Shown piece by piece: positions 51,775 to 61,692 of a DNA stretch of 64,000 bases. The first letter of the stretch is position 1. Every line of letters starts with the position of its first letter. Source of the stretch: Amycolatopsis nalaikhensis (GTDB taxonomy: Bacteria > Actinomycetota > Actinomycetes > Mycobacteriales > Pseudonocardiaceae); contig NZ_CP127173.1 in the NCBI RefSeq assembly GCF_030264295.1, forward strand, positions 10,113,501 through 10,177,500. The letters are read 5' to 3'. The position numbers and the translations under genes were made by a program. The notes beneath the pieces were generated by a model, which was given only the letters and a program-made list of their open reading frames with translations, did no database searches and was not told where the DNA came from.

Positions 51775-53985
51775 TCAAGCCAGGTCGGGGTCCGCCGCCG
51801 GTTCCTCCTCGACCAGCCACAGCACCCCCGCCGGGGGTAGCTGCAAGACCGCCGAGGCCGGTTGGCCGTGCCATGGCTCCTCCGTCGCCTCCACCGCACC
51901 CAAGTTGCCGACGCCGGAACCGCCGTACGCCTCCGCGTCCGTGTTGACCACCTCGCGCCAGCGACCCGCCGACGGCAGGCCCACCCGGTAGTCGTGGTGC
52001 GGCACCCCCGCGAAGTTCGCCACGCACGCCAGGCGCGAGCCGTCCGCTCCGAGGCGCAGGAAGCTCAGCACGTTGCCGCTCGAATCGTTCGCGTCGATCC
52101 ACGCGAAGCCCTCCGGCGATGTGTCCTGGCTGTACAACGCCGGGCACGACCGGTACACCTCGTTCAGCGACCGCAGCAGGTCCTGGACTCCTCGGTGCAG
52201 CGGCTCCTCCAGCAGGTGCCAGTCCAGCGATCGCTGCTCCGACCACTCGCCCTGCTGGCCGAACTCGCCGCCCATGAACAGCAGCTGCTTGCCCGGGTGC
52301 GCCCACATGAACGCCAGCAGCGACCTCAGCCCGGCCGCCTTGTTCCACGCGTCGCCCGGCATACGGCCCCACAGGGATCCCTTGCCGTGCACCACTTCGT
52401 CGTGTGACAGCGGCAGCACGAAGTTCTCGCTCCACGCGTACACCAGCGAAAACGTCATCTCGTTGTGGTGGTACGCGCGGTGGATCGGCTCATGGGACAA
52501 GTACCGGAGCGTGTCGTGCATCCAGCCCATGTTCCACTTGAAGCCGAACCCGAGGCCGCCCAGATGCGTCGGCCGCGTGACGCCCGGCCACGCCGTCGAC
52601 TCCTCCGCCACCATCACGACACCCGGGTGTCGCTTGTAGACGGTCGCGTTCAGCTCCTGCAGGAACTTCACCGCGTCCAGGTTCTCACGGCCGCCGTACT
52701 GGTTCGGCAGCCACTCGCCGTCCTTGCGGGAGTAGTCCAGGTACAGCATCGACGCCACCGCGTCGACGCGCAGGCCGTCGAGGTGGAACTCGTCCAGCCA
52801 GTACAGCGCGTTGGCGACCAGGAAGTTGCGGACCTCGTTGCGGCCGAAGTCGAACACGAGCGTGCCCCAGTCGGGCTGCTCGCCGCGGCGCGGGTCCGCG
52901 TGCTCGTACAGCGGCGTCCCGTCGAAGCGGGCCAGCGCCCAGCTGTCCCGCGGGAAGTGCGCCGGCACCCAGTCCACCAGCACGCCGATCCCGCGCTGGT
53001 GCAGGCGGTCGACGAAGTAGCGGAAGTCGTCCGGCGAGCCGAAGCGCGACGTCGGCGCGTAGTACGACGTCACCTGGTAGCCCCACGAGCCGCCGAACGG
53101 GTGCTCCGACACCGGCAGCAGCTCGACGTGCGTGAACCCGGTTTCGATCAGGTAGTCGCCGAGCTGGTCGGCCAGCTCGCGGTAGTCCAGCCCCGGGCGC
53201 CACGAGCCGAGGTGCACCTCGTAGATGCTCATCGGCGCCGCCGCCCACTGGGTCGCCTCGCGCCGCGTGACCCACTCGGCGTCGTCCCACGCGTAAGCGG
53301 ACTCAGTGACCACGGACGCCGTGGCGGGCGGCTTCTCCGTCGCGAACGCCATCGGGTCGGCCTTCTCGTGCCAGTTGCCGTCGGCGCCGAGGATCCGGAA
53401 CTTGTAGCAGGTGCCCGCGCCGACCCCCGGCACGAACAGCTCCCAGATCCCGGACGAGCCGAGCGAGCGCATCGCGTGCCCGCGCCCGTCCCAGCCGTTG
53501 AAGTCGCCGATCACGCGGATGCCGCGGGCGTTGGGCGCCCACACCGCGAACGACGTCCCCTCGACCACCCCGCCGGGCGTCTCGTACGACCGGATGTGCG
53601 CGCCGAGCGCCTCCCAGAGCCGCTCGTGCCGACCCTCGCCGATCAGGTGCAGGTCCAGCTCGCCGACCGTCGGCAGCCACCGGTACGGGTCGTCGCAGGT
53701 CGCCGTGTGCCCGTCGTACTCGACCTGCAGCCGGTAGTCGCCCGGGTGCTCCGGCACGGCGACGGCGAACAGCGCGTCGATCACCGGCTCCATCGGGTAC
53801 CGGTGCTCCCCCGCCCGCAGCGTGACGGCCTTGGCGCCGGGCAGCAGCGCGCGGGCCACGAAGCCCTTGCCCGCCGGGTGCACGCCGAGGACGGAGTGCG
53901 GGTCGTGGTGCGAGCCGGCGAGCAGCCGGTCGATGTCCGCGGCCGGCGGGGCCGCGGCCGGGAAGCCTTCCGGAACGGCGTTCAC
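51775..53985 (-). CDS. glgB: 1,4-alpha-glucan branching enzyme
   Basis: A 736-residue GH13 enzyme that makes alpha-1,6 branches. An N-terminal N1 module (to about 110) and CBM48 module (about 120-225, GGVVEGTSFAVWAPNARGIRVIGDFNGWDG) precede the barrel. Catalytic residues are in DGLRVDAVASMLYLDY (Asp), VMVAEESTAWPG (Glu) and LPLSHDEVVHGKGS (Asp). The presence of the extra N1 module fits the GlgE-pathway type GlgB. The GTG start overlaps the maltokinase stop (GTGA), so it is the last gene of glgE-treS-mak-glgB. Confidence 0.96.
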   Translation of the reverse strand: MNAVPEGFPAAAPPAADIDRLLAGSHHDPHSVLGVHPAGKGFVARALLPGAKAVTLRAGEHRYPMEPVIDALFAVAVPEHPGDYRLQVEYDGHTATCDDPYRWLPTVGELDLHLIGEGRHERLWEALGAHIRSYETPGGVVEGTSFAVWAPNARGIRVIGDFNGWDGRGHAMRSLGSSGIWELFVPGVGAGTCYKFRILGADGNWHEKADPMAFATEKPPATASVVTESAYAWDDAEWVTRREATQWAAAPMSIYEVHLGSWRPGLDYRELADQLGDYLIETGFTHVELLPVSEHPFGGSWGYQVTSYYAPTSRFGSPDDFRYFVDRLHQRGIGVLVDWVPAHFPRDSWALARFDGTPLYEHADPRRGEQPDWGTLVFDFGRNEVRNFLVANALYWLDEFHLDGLRVDAVASMLYLDYSRKDGEWLPNQYGGRENLDAVKFLQELNATVYKRHPGVVMVAEESTAWPGVTRPTHLGGLGFGFKWNMGWMHDTLRYLSHEPIHRAYHHNEMTFSLVYAWSENFVLPLSHDEVVHGKGSLWGRMPGDAWNKAAGLRSLLAFMWAHPGKQLLFMGGEFGQQGEWSEQRSLDWHLLEEPLHRGVQDLLRSLNEVYRSCPALYSQDTSPEGFAWIDANDSSGNVLSFLRLGADGSRLACVANFAGVPHHDYRVGLPSAGRWREVVNTDAEAYGGSGVGNLGAVEATEEPWHGQPASAVLQLPPAGVLWLVEEEPAADPDLA

Positions 53986-55361
53986 GGCGTCATCCCTCCG
54001 CTAGTGATCCGGGCGATCGAGGCGAGCGGCACGCCCAGCCAGTCCGGCCGGTTCGCGTGCTCGTAGCCCACCTCGTAGACCGCCTTGTCCAGTTCGAAGG
54101 CGCGCAGCAGCTCGCCCTGGTCGCGCGGGTCGGCCGCCACCGCGGCGTAGCCCTCGCAGAACGCCGTCCGGTTGCGGTCGGACCACTCCTGGGCCCGCTC
54201 GGCCAGCGCCGGGTCGTCCGGCTGGCCGACCAGCATCTGCTGGGCCGCGTAGTCGAACGACCTCAGCATGCCCGCCACGTCGCGCAACGGCGAGCGGAGC
54301 GCGTGGCGTTCCTCCACCGGGGCCGCCGGTTCGCCCTCGAAGTCGATCAGCAGCCAGCCGGTGACCGTCCGCAGCACCTGGCCCAGGTGCAGGTCGCCGT
54401 GGATGTACTGCATCGAGACGGTGTCGGCGGACAGCGTGCGCAGCGTCTCGAACGCCGCCCGCAGCGCCGGGGCGTGCGCCGCCAGCTCCGGCACCCGCCC
54501 GGCGATCGTGTCCAGCCGCGCGAGCATCGCCTTCATCGTGCGTTCCAGCTCGTCGGCGTCGACGCCCTCGGTGCCGAGGGCTTCGGCCAGGTCGGCGTGC
54601 ACCTCGGCGACGGCGCGCCCGAGCCGCTCGGCCTCGCCGGCGAAGTCGCCGCCGACCTCCTCGGCGTGCAGTTCGGAGGCGGCCATCAGGTCGCGGACGC
54701 TGGTGGTGGCCATCGCCCAGCCGTCGACCGCGTCCGGGACGAACTGCTGGAGCATGCCGACCGTGGTCGGCTCGCCGTCGAGGTCACCGGTGATCGAGCC
54801 GAGCGGGGCCGCGATGTGCTTGCTGCCGACGCCCTGCAGCGCGCGGTGCAGCAGCAGGTCCTTGTTCTTGCCCGGGGTGAGCTTGCGGAACAGCTTGAGG
54901 ATGTACTGCCCGCCGTAGACCAGCGACGTGTTGCTCTGCTCGGAGGTGATCGGCCGGGCCCGCAGCCCGGTCTCCAGCTGCGCGCCGGGCTCGTGCTCGA
55001 ACACGAGCGAGCCGACGGTCTCCTCGCGGGCCATCAGGTCCAGCAGGACGCCGGTGAGGTCGAGGTCGCCGGACGCCTCGTACGCGTTGAGGTCCCCGAC
55101 CGCGCCGATCCAGCTCGTCGAGGAGATCTCCGGCGGGTGCGTCCGCCGTCCCACGAGCAGCTGGTAGGGCTCGCGCCGATCGTCCTGGGCGACCTCGACG
55201 ACCACGTGCAGCAGCTGCGGGTCGCCGGAGACCAGCTCGGTCACGCCGAGCGGCCGGACACCGGTGACCGGCCGGTCCTTGCCGGCGAACCAGCGCTGCT
55301 CCGGCAGCCAGCGCTTCAGGTCCTCGGCCAGTTCGTCGACCAGCGCGCGCGGGTCGGACAA
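53982..55361 (-). CDS. mak: Maltokinase
   Basis: A 459-residue kinase forming maltose-1-phosphate, the donor for GlgE. The eukaryotic-kinase-like fold shows the catalytic loop MQYIHGDLHLGQVL and the metal-binding LLIDFEGEPA, with an N-terminal cap (LPEQRWFAGKDRPVTGV). I choose TTG 55361 because a near-perfect GAGGTGA lies five bases upstream; GTG 55370, overlapping the treS stop, is the alternative. In some actinobacteria mak is fused to treS; here they are separate, five bases apart. Its stop overlaps the glgB start. Confidence 0.93.
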   Translation of the reverse strand: MSDPRALVDELAEDLKRWLPEQRWFAGKDRPVTGVRPLGVTELVSGDPQLLHVVVEVAQDDRREPYQLLVGRRTHPPEISSTSWIGAVGDLNAYEASGDLDLTGVLLDLMAREETVGSLVFEHEPGAQLETGLRARPITSEQSNTSLVYGGQYILKLFRKLTPGKNKDLLLHRALQGVGSKHIAAPLGSITGDLDGEPTTVGMLQQFVPDAVDGWAMATTSVRDLMAASELHAEEVGGDFAGEAERLGRAVAEVHADLAEALGTEGVDADELERTMKAMLARLDTIAGRVPELAAHAPALRAAFETLRTLSADTVSMQYIHGDLHLGQVLRTVTGWLLIDFEGEPAAPVEERHALRSPLRDVAGMLRSFDYAAQQMLVGQPDDPALAERAQEWSDRNRTAFCEGYAAVAADPRDQGELLRAFELDKAVYEVGYEHANRPDWLGVPLASIARITSGGMTP

Positions 55362-55366
55362 GGGAC

Positions 55367-57175
55367 TCACCTCGTTTCGCCTTCGTCTCCCGGGCTCGTC
55401 AGCTGGAACCAGTAGAAGCCGTGCCCCGGCAGCGTCAGCAGGTACGAGAGGTCCCCGATGCTGGGGAACCGCACGCCGCCGGTGAGCTCCACCGGCGTGC
55501 ACCCGCGGTGCGCGGAGAGATCCAGCTCCACCGGCTGCGGGAACCGGGAGAGGTTGTTCACGCAGAGCACGACGTCCTCGCCGCCGTCCGGCCGGCGCCA
55601 CTGGCGCTTGTAGGCCAGCACGCTCGGGTTGGACCCGCCGAGGTCGACGAACTCGCCCTCGGCGAAGGCGTGGTGCTGCTTGCGCACCTCGATCATCCGC
55701 CGGGTCCAGTTGAGCAGCGACGCGTCGTTGTTGGACTGCGCCTCGACGTTCAGGCCCTGGTAGCCGTACACCGGGTCCATGATCACCGGCAGGTAGATCC
55801 GGCCCGGGTCGCAGCTGGAGAACCCGGCGTTGCGGTCCGGGGTCCACTGCATGGGGGTGCGGACCGCGTCGCGGTCGCCGAGCCAGATGTTGTCTCCCAT
55901 GCCGATCTCGTCACCGTAGTACAGAACGGGCGAGCCCGGCAGGGAAAGCAGCATCGCGGTGAAGAGCTCCTGCTGGTTGCGGTCGTTGTCCAGCAGCGGC
56001 GCGAGCCTGCGGCGGATGCCGATGTTGGCTTTCATGCGCGGGTCCTTGGCGTACTCCGCGTACATGTAGTCGCGCTCTTCGTCGGTGACCATCTCGAGCG
56101 TCAGCTCGTCGTGGTTGCGCAGGAAAATCCCCCACTGCGTGCCGCTGGGGATCCGCGGGGTCTGGGTGAGGATCTCCGAGATCGGGAACCGCGACTCCCG
56201 CCGCACGGCCATGAAGATCCGCGGCATCAGCGGGAAGTGGAACGCCATGTGGCACTCGTCGCCGCCGACGGCCGGGTCGCCGAAGTACTCGACGACGTCC
56301 GAAGGCCACTGGTTGGCCTCGGCCAGCAGGATCCGCCCGGGGTACTCGTCGTCGACGACCTTGCGGCAGCGCTTGAGGAACTCGTGCGTGCGCGGCAGGT
56401 TCTCGCAGTTGGTGCCCTCCTGCTCGAACAGGTACGGCACGGCGTCCAGGCGGAACCCGTCGATGCCCAGGTCGAGCCAGAACCGCAGGACGTCGATCAT
56501 CGCGTTCTGGACGTCGGCGTTCTCGTAGTTGAGGTCGGGCTGGTGGGAGAAGAACCGGTGCCAGTAGAACTGGCCGCGCACCGGGTCGTAGGTCCAGTTC
56601 GACGTCTCGGTGTCGACGAAGATGATCCGCGCGTCCGCGTAGCGGGAGTCGTCGTCGCTCCACACGTAGTAGTCGCCGTACGGGCCGTCCGGGTCGTGGC
56701 GGGACTGCTGGAACCACGGGTGCGCGTCCGAGGTGTGGTTGAGCACCAGGTCGGTGATCACCCGGATGCCGCGCCGGTGCGCCTCGTTGAGCAGGAAGAC
56801 GAAGTCCTCGACGCTGCCGAACTCCGGCAGCACCGCCCGGAAGTCGCTGATGTCGTACCCGCCGTCGCGCAGCGGCGAGGCGTAGAACGGCGGCAGCCAG
56901 AGGCAGTCGATCCCCAGCCAGGCCAGGTAGTCCAGCCGCCCGGCCAGTCCGCGCAGGTCGCCGGTACCGTCGCCGTTGGAGTCGGCGAACGCGCGCACCA
57001 AGACCTCGTAGAACACCGCGCCCTTGAACCACTCCGGGTCGCTCGGCGCCTGCTGCGCCGAGCGGAAGTCCTCGGCCTGGGGTTCCACCAGCATGCCGTC
57101 GGCGGTCATCGCCTCGCCGGTGTGCGGCACGCCCTCCAGCCCCAACGCCGCGTCGGGCCGGGCCTCTTCCGCCAT
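55367..57175 (-). CDS. treS: Trehalose synthase (maltose/trehalose interconverting)
   Basis: A 602-residue GH13 isomerase that interconverts trehalose and maltose. After a 45-residue tail comes DPEWFKGAVFYEVLVRAFAD. Catalytic residues are in DGFRLDAVPYLFEQEG (Asp nucleophile), ILLAEANQWPSDVV (Glu) and FLRNHDELTLEM (Asp). The calcium/loop elements (LNHTSDAHPWFQ) are typical of TreS. ATG 57175 is preceded by GGTGGAG; GTG 57184 would add three residues. It lies 40 bases after glgE and feeds maltose to maltokinase. Confidence 0.95.
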   Translation of the reverse strand: MAEEARPDAALGLEGVPHTGEAMTADGMLVEPQAEDFRSAQQAPSDPEWFKGAVFYEVLVRAFADSNGDGTGDLRGLAGRLDYLAWLGIDCLWLPPFYASPLRDGGYDISDFRAVLPEFGSVEDFVFLLNEAHRRGIRVITDLVLNHTSDAHPWFQQSRHDPDGPYGDYYVWSDDDSRYADARIIFVDTETSNWTYDPVRGQFYWHRFFSHQPDLNYENADVQNAMIDVLRFWLDLGIDGFRLDAVPYLFEQEGTNCENLPRTHEFLKRCRKVVDDEYPGRILLAEANQWPSDVVEYFGDPAVGGDECHMAFHFPLMPRIFMAVRRESRFPISEILTQTPRIPSGTQWGIFLRNHDELTLEMVTDEERDYMYAEYAKDPRMKANIGIRRRLAPLLDNDRNQQELFTAMLLSLPGSPVLYYGDEIGMGDNIWLGDRDAVRTPMQWTPDRNAGFSSCDPGRIYLPVIMDPVYGYQGLNVEAQSNNDASLLNWTRRMIEVRKQHHAFAEGEFVDLGGSNPSVLAYKRQWRRPDGGEDVVLCVNNLSRFPQPVELDLSAHRGCTPVELTGGVRFPSIGDLSYLLTLPGHGFYWFQLTSPGDEGETR

Positions 57176-57215
57176 CTGCTCCACCTCAGTCCCTCGGATT
57201 CCTGTCCTTCCGTTC

Positions 57216-59198
57216 TCAGCCGGCCAGCCGTCGCCGCACCGACACCACGTGCGCCACCGCGCGCCACGGCTCGAGCCGGACGTAGTTCGCCTGGCCCCAG
57301 TCCCAGGTGTCGCCGGTGACCTCGTCGTGCGCGATCAGCCGTTCGTGCGCCTCGAACCCGAGCGCCGCGGTGTCGAGCCACAGCGTGCCCTCCTGGGGCC
57401 CGTACGGGTCGAGCGTCACGACGGTGACCACGGTGTCGCCGGTGGCCGGGTCCTGTTTGGAGTAGGCCAGCAGCGCGTCGTTGTCGACGTGGTGGAAGTG
57501 CAGGGTGCGCATCTGCTGCAGCGCGGGGTGCGCGCGGCGGACGGCGTTCAGCTTCGCCAGCCACGGCTCCAGCGACCGGCCTTCGGCGAGCGCGCGCTCG
57601 AAGTCGCGCGGGCGCAGCTGGTACTTCTCGGAGTCGAGGTACTCCTCGCTGCCCTCGCGGACCGGGACGTGCTCGAACAGCTCGTAGCCGGAGTAGACAC
57701 CCCACGTCGGCGAGATCGTCGCGGCGAGCGCGGCCCGCAGCGCGAACATGCCGGGCCCGCCGCGCTGCAGCGACTCGTGGAGGATGTCCGGGGTGTTGAC
57801 GAACAGGTTCGGGCGGCCCTCGTTCCAGTGCTCGCGCAGGTCGACGGCGAAGTCGATCAGCTCCTGCTTGCCCGTGCGCCACGTGAAGTACGTGTAGCTC
57901 TGGGTGAAGCCGAGCCGGGCCAGGCCCCACAGCCGCGCCGGGCGGGTGAACGCCTCGGCCAGGAAGAGCACGTCCGGGTGGGCGTCCTTGACCGACTGGA
58001 TCAGCCAGGCCCAGAAGTCCGGCGGCTTCGTGTGCGGGTTGTCGACCCGGAAGATCTTGACCCCGTGGTCGATCCACACGGTGATCACCCGGAGCATCTC
58101 TTCGTAGACGCCCTTGGGGTCGTTGTCGAAGTTGATCGGGTAGATGTCCTGGTACTTCTTCGGCGGGTTCTCCGCGTAGGCGATCGAGCCGTCCGGGCGG
58201 GTGGTGAAGAACTCGGGGTTCTTGAGCACCCAGGGGTGGTCGGGCGCGGCCTGCAGCGCGAAGTCGAGCGCGACCTCCATGCCCAGCTCTTCCGAGCGGG
58301 CGACGAAGGCGTCGAAGTCCTCGAAGGTGCCGAGGTCGGGGTGGATCGAGTCGTGCCCGCCCTCGTCCGCGCCGATCGCCCACGGCGAGCCGACGTCCTC
58401 GGGCTTGGCGTCGAGGGTGTTGTTGGGGCCCTTGCGGTTCACTCGCCCGATCGGGTGGATCGGCGGGAGGTAGACGACGTCGAAGCCCATCTTCGCGACG
58501 CGGTCGAGCGCGGCCGCGGCGGTGGTGAACGTGCCGTGCACCGGCTTGCCCTCGGCGTCCAGCCCGCCGGTCGAGCGGGGGAACAGCTCGTACCACGAAC
58601 CGAACGCGGCGCGGCGGCGGTCGACCCACACCTTGTGCGGCTTGCCCTTGGTGATCAGCTCGCGCACCGGGAACTCGTGCATGAGCTGGCGGACCTCGGG
58701 CGAAAGCGCCGGCCCGACGCGCTCGGCGAGGCTGCGCTCTTCATCGCGCAACGCCGTCACCGCGCCGGTCAGCAGCTGCTTCTCGGCGCGGCGGTCGGGG
58801 CGGCGGGAGACGCGCTCCAGCAGCCGGGCGCCGTTCTCGAGGTCGTTGGCCAGGTCCTCGGGCCCCTGCCCGGCGGCGACCTTCACCTCGACGTTGTGCT
58901 CCCACGTCGACCACGGGTCGCCCCACGCGTCGATCCGGTAGGTCCACATCCCGGTGGTGTCCGGGACGATCACCGCGGCGAATTCGTCCGGGTGGTCCGG
59001 ACCGCGCGGCACCATCCGCGTCTGGCGGGTCACGCGGTCGTCGGGACCGCGCCACGCGACGGTGGCGGCGACGGCGTCGTGGCCTTCCCGCCAGACGGTC
59101 GCGGTGACCGGGATGTGTTCCCCCACAACGGCTTTGGCCGGATACCGGCCGCAGCTCACGCTGGGGGAGACGTCGTCGATGCCGAGCCGGCCGGTCAT
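57216..59198 (-). CDS. glgE: Alpha-1,4-glucan:maltose-1-phosphate maltosyltransferase
   Basis: A 660-residue GH13_3 enzyme that extends alpha-glucan with maltose from maltose-1-phosphate. An N-terminal beta domain (about 10-110, SCGRYPAKAVVGEHIPVTAT) and helical insert (about 110-200) precede the barrel. The nucleophile Asp is in KIFRVDNPHTKP, the acid Glu in LFLAEAFTRP, and the third Asp in NTPDILHES. The ATG at 59198 has GAGGGG eight bases upstream. It heads the treS-mak-glgB gene set, with a 280-base gap to glgX that should contain the promoter. Confidence 0.96.
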   Translation of the reverse strand: MTGRLGIDDVSPSVSCGRYPAKAVVGEHIPVTATVWREGHDAVAATVAWRGPDDRVTRQTRMVPRGPDHPDEFAAVIVPDTTGMWTYRIDAWGDPWSTWEHNVEVKVAAGQGPEDLANDLENGARLLERVSRRPDRRAEKQLLTGAVTALRDEERSLAERVGPALSPEVRQLMHEFPVRELITKGKPHKVWVDRRRAAFGSWYELFPRSTGGLDAEGKPVHGTFTTAAAALDRVAKMGFDVVYLPPIHPIGRVNRKGPNNTLDAKPEDVGSPWAIGADEGGHDSIHPDLGTFEDFDAFVARSEELGMEVALDFALQAAPDHPWVLKNPEFFTTRPDGSIAYAENPPKKYQDIYPINFDNDPKGVYEEMLRVITVWIDHGVKIFRVDNPHTKPPDFWAWLIQSVKDAHPDVLFLAEAFTRPARLWGLARLGFTQSYTYFTWRTGKQELIDFAVDLREHWNEGRPNLFVNTPDILHESLQRGGPGMFALRAALAATISPTWGVYSGYELFEHVPVREGSEEYLDSEKYQLRPRDFERALAEGRSLEPWLAKLNAVRRAHPALQQMRTLHFHHVDNDALLAYSKQDPATGDTVVTVVTLDPYGPQEGTLWLDTAALGFEAHERLIAHDEVTGDTWDWGQANYVRLEPWRAVAHVVSVRRRLAG

Positions 59199-59448
59199 GG
59201 GCAACGCCCCTCGGTGTGTCGGTTGGACGCAGGCGACGACAGTCTGCCTGACTCGATCAAGCGCCTACGAGGCAGGGCTCTTTACCTGTGTACCCACCTG
59301 ATCCCGAGTGAAACGCTGGTGCCGCAAGGAATTTCCGGCGGATGTCCGGCGGGTTACGACCGCGCGGCACCGGTCCGCGTCGGCCGCCGCGGCGACACGC
59401 GGACCCGAACGGCCAACAGCCTTACCCGAACGGACGAAACGCGCGACG

Positions 59449-59472
59449 CGCGGCTTTCACGTGAAAGCCGCG
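59449..59472. terminator. 24-bp perfect palindrome after glgX with TTTCACGTGAAA core
   Basis: Two exact 12-base halves (CGCGGCTTTCAC and complement) meet at CAC|GTG, starting 7 bases after the glgX stop on the minus strand. The central 14 bases equal those of the palindrome after glgB (51736-51763). A terminator role fits both; similarity to parS is noted separately. Confidence 0.65.
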
Positions 59473-59479
59473 GTACCGG

Positions 59480-61639
59480 TCAGTAGACCTCCGGCTGCGG
59501 TTCCGCCGCCAGGCGCGGGGCGCGCAGCAACAGCAGCGAACGGGACTGCAGCGTCACCCGGCTCTTGGCTTCCAGCGGCCCCGGGTTGGCCGGGCTGCCG
59601 TCGGCGGTGCTCGTGTCGAGGGTCGGCTTGAACGTCTCGCCGTACTCGCGGCCGGGCAGCACCACCTCGGCCGGCACGTCGCCGGCGTGCAGCCACAGCA
59701 GCCACGAGTGGTCGGACACCAGCTCGCCCTCGCGGTTGCGGGCCTGGCTGTTCGAGCCGTCGATCCACATGCCGAGCGTGCGGCGGTCCTCGAACCAGTC
59801 GCTCTCGCCGAACTCCTCGCCGTCCGGGCGGAACCAGACCAGGTCGGGCTTGCCGGTCGGCGTGGTCCGGCCTTCGAAGAACTCCGGCTGCCGCAGCGCG
59901 GGGCTGTTGGCGCGCAGCCGCACGACGCGGCGGGCGAAGGCGAGCATGGCCTCCGCTTCCGACTCGGCGTCGGTGCCGTCGGGCGTCCAGTCCAGCCACG
60001 ACGTCTCGTCGTCGAGGCAGTAGGCGTTGTTGTTGCCGCGCTGGGTCCGCCAGAACTCGTCGCCGGCGGTGATCATCGGCGTGCCGGTGGACAGCAGGAG
60101 CGTCGCGAACAGATTGCGGGCCTGCCGCGTGCGCAGCGCGCGGATCGCCGGGTCGGTGGTCTCGCCCTCGGCGCCGTGGTTCCACGAGCGGTTGTCGTTG
60201 CCGCCGTCGCGGTTGTCCTCGCCGTTGGCCTCGTTGTGCTTTTCGTTGTAGGACACCAGGTCCCGCAGCGTGAAGCCGTCGTGGGCGGTGATGAAGTTGA
60301 TCGACTGCCACGGGCGGCGCAGGTTGTGGTCGTAGAGGTCCGACGAACCGGACAGCCGGTAGGCGAGGTCGCGGACGCCGGTCGCGCCGCGCCAGAAGTC
60401 GCGGACCGTGTCGCGGTAGCGGCCGTTCCACTCCGCCCACTGCGCGCCGAAGTCGCCGACGCGGTAGCCCTCGCCGGTGGCGTCCCACGGCTCGGCGATC
60501 AGCTTGCAGCGCGAGAGCACCGGGTCGGTGGTGATCGCGGTGAGCAGCGTCGAGTTGCGGTCGAACACGCCGCCGCGGGGCCGGCCGAGGGTGCTGGCGA
60601 GGTCGAACCGGAAGCCGTCGACGCCCAGCTCCTGCGTCCAGTACCGCAGCGAGTCGGTGACCAGCCGGACCACCGTCGGCGAGCCGGCCTCCAGGGTGTT
60701 GCCGCAGCCGGTGATGTCGGCCATGTGGCCGCGCTCGGTGTGCAGGTAGTACACCGGCGCGTTGAGGCCGCGGAAGCTGAGCGTCGGCCCGTCCGGGCCG
60801 CCCTCGCAGGTGTGGTTGAACACGACGTCGACGATCACCTCGATGCCCGCCGCGTGCAGCGCGGCCACCATCAGCCGGAACTCCTCGACCTCGTGGCCGG
60901 GTTCGCTGGCGTAGGCGGCGTGCGGGGCGAAGAAGCCCAGCGGCGAGTACCCCCAGTAGTTGTGCCGCCCGGCGCGGATCAGCGACGGCTCGTCGAGGAA
61001 CGAGTGCACCGGCAGCAGCTCCACCGACGTGACGCCGAGCCGGGTCAGGTACTCGATCGCCACCGGGTGGGCCAGGCCGAGGTAGGTGCCGCGCAGCGCC
61101 TCCGGGATGAACGGGTGCTGCTGGGTGAACCCCTTGACGTGCAGCTCGTAGATCACCGCCTCTTCGAACGGCACCTCGGGCTTGACGCCGGTGTCCGGCC
61201 CGCCCGGCGAGGTGACGACCGACAGCGGCACGCTGCCCAGCGAGTCCACTGTGGACATCGGACCGCGGTCGGGGTCGCCGGTGAAGCCCTGCGCCGCGCG
61301 CAGGTCGGTGAGCCCGCCGGTGATCTGCCGGGCGTACGGGTCGACCAGCAGCTTGTGCGGGTTGCACCGCAGGCCGCGGGCCGGGTCGTACGGGCCGTGG
61401 ATCCGGTAGCCGTAGCGCTGCCCCGGCGTCACCCCGGGCACCAGGCCGTGCCAGACGCCGAAGGTGCGCTCGGTGAGCGCGATCCGGCGTTCGGACCCGT
61501 CGGCGTCGATCAGGCACAGCTCCACCGCGTCGGCGACGGCGGAGGTGATGGCGAACCGGACCCCGCCCGCCTCGGGGTGGGCGCCGAGGGGGAACGGGCG
61601 TCCGGCGAGGACGTGATCGGCGGAGGGTCGTGTGGCCAT
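59480..61639 (-). CDS. glgX: Glycogen debranching enzyme GlgX/TreX
   Basis: A 719-residue GH13_11 isoamylase-type enzyme that removes short alpha-1,6 branches. A CBM48 domain (about 10-110, GRPFPLGAHPEAGGVRFAI) precedes the barrel. Catalytic residues are in GFRFDLASTLGRPR (Asp), KLIAEPWDATGEGY (Glu) and ITAHDGFTLRDL (Asp). It is followed 53 bases downstream of treZ on the same strand, so treY-treZ-glgX may form one transcript making trehalose from storage glucan. Confidence 0.95.
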   Translation of the reverse strand: MATRPSADHVLAGRPFPLGAHPEAGGVRFAITSAVADAVELCLIDADGSERRIALTERTFGVWHGLVPGVTPGQRYGYRIHGPYDPARGLRCNPHKLLVDPYARQITGGLTDLRAAQGFTGDPDRGPMSTVDSLGSVPLSVVTSPGGPDTGVKPEVPFEEAVIYELHVKGFTQQHPFIPEALRGTYLGLAHPVAIEYLTRLGVTSVELLPVHSFLDEPSLIRAGRHNYWGYSPLGFFAPHAAYASEPGHEVEEFRLMVAALHAAGIEVIVDVVFNHTCEGGPDGPTLSFRGLNAPVYYLHTERGHMADITGCGNTLEAGSPTVVRLVTDSLRYWTQELGVDGFRFDLASTLGRPRGGVFDRNSTLLTAITTDPVLSRCKLIAEPWDATGEGYRVGDFGAQWAEWNGRYRDTVRDFWRGATGVRDLAYRLSGSSDLYDHNLRRPWQSINFITAHDGFTLRDLVSYNEKHNEANGEDNRDGGNDNRSWNHGAEGETTDPAIRALRTRQARNLFATLLLSTGTPMITAGDEFWRTQRGNNNAYCLDDETSWLDWTPDGTDAESEAEAMLAFARRVVRLRANSPALRQPEFFEGRTTPTGKPDLVWFRPDGEEFGESDWFEDRRTLGMWIDGSNSQARNREGELVSDHSWLLWLHAGDVPAEVVLPGREYGETFKPTLDTSTADGSPANPGPLEAKSRVTLQSRSLLLLRAPRLAAEPQPEVY

Positions 61640-61692
61640 TCCTGAATCGTCCCAGATCCTGCTCGCTTCGCGCGCGATGTGCGGTCCCGTTG

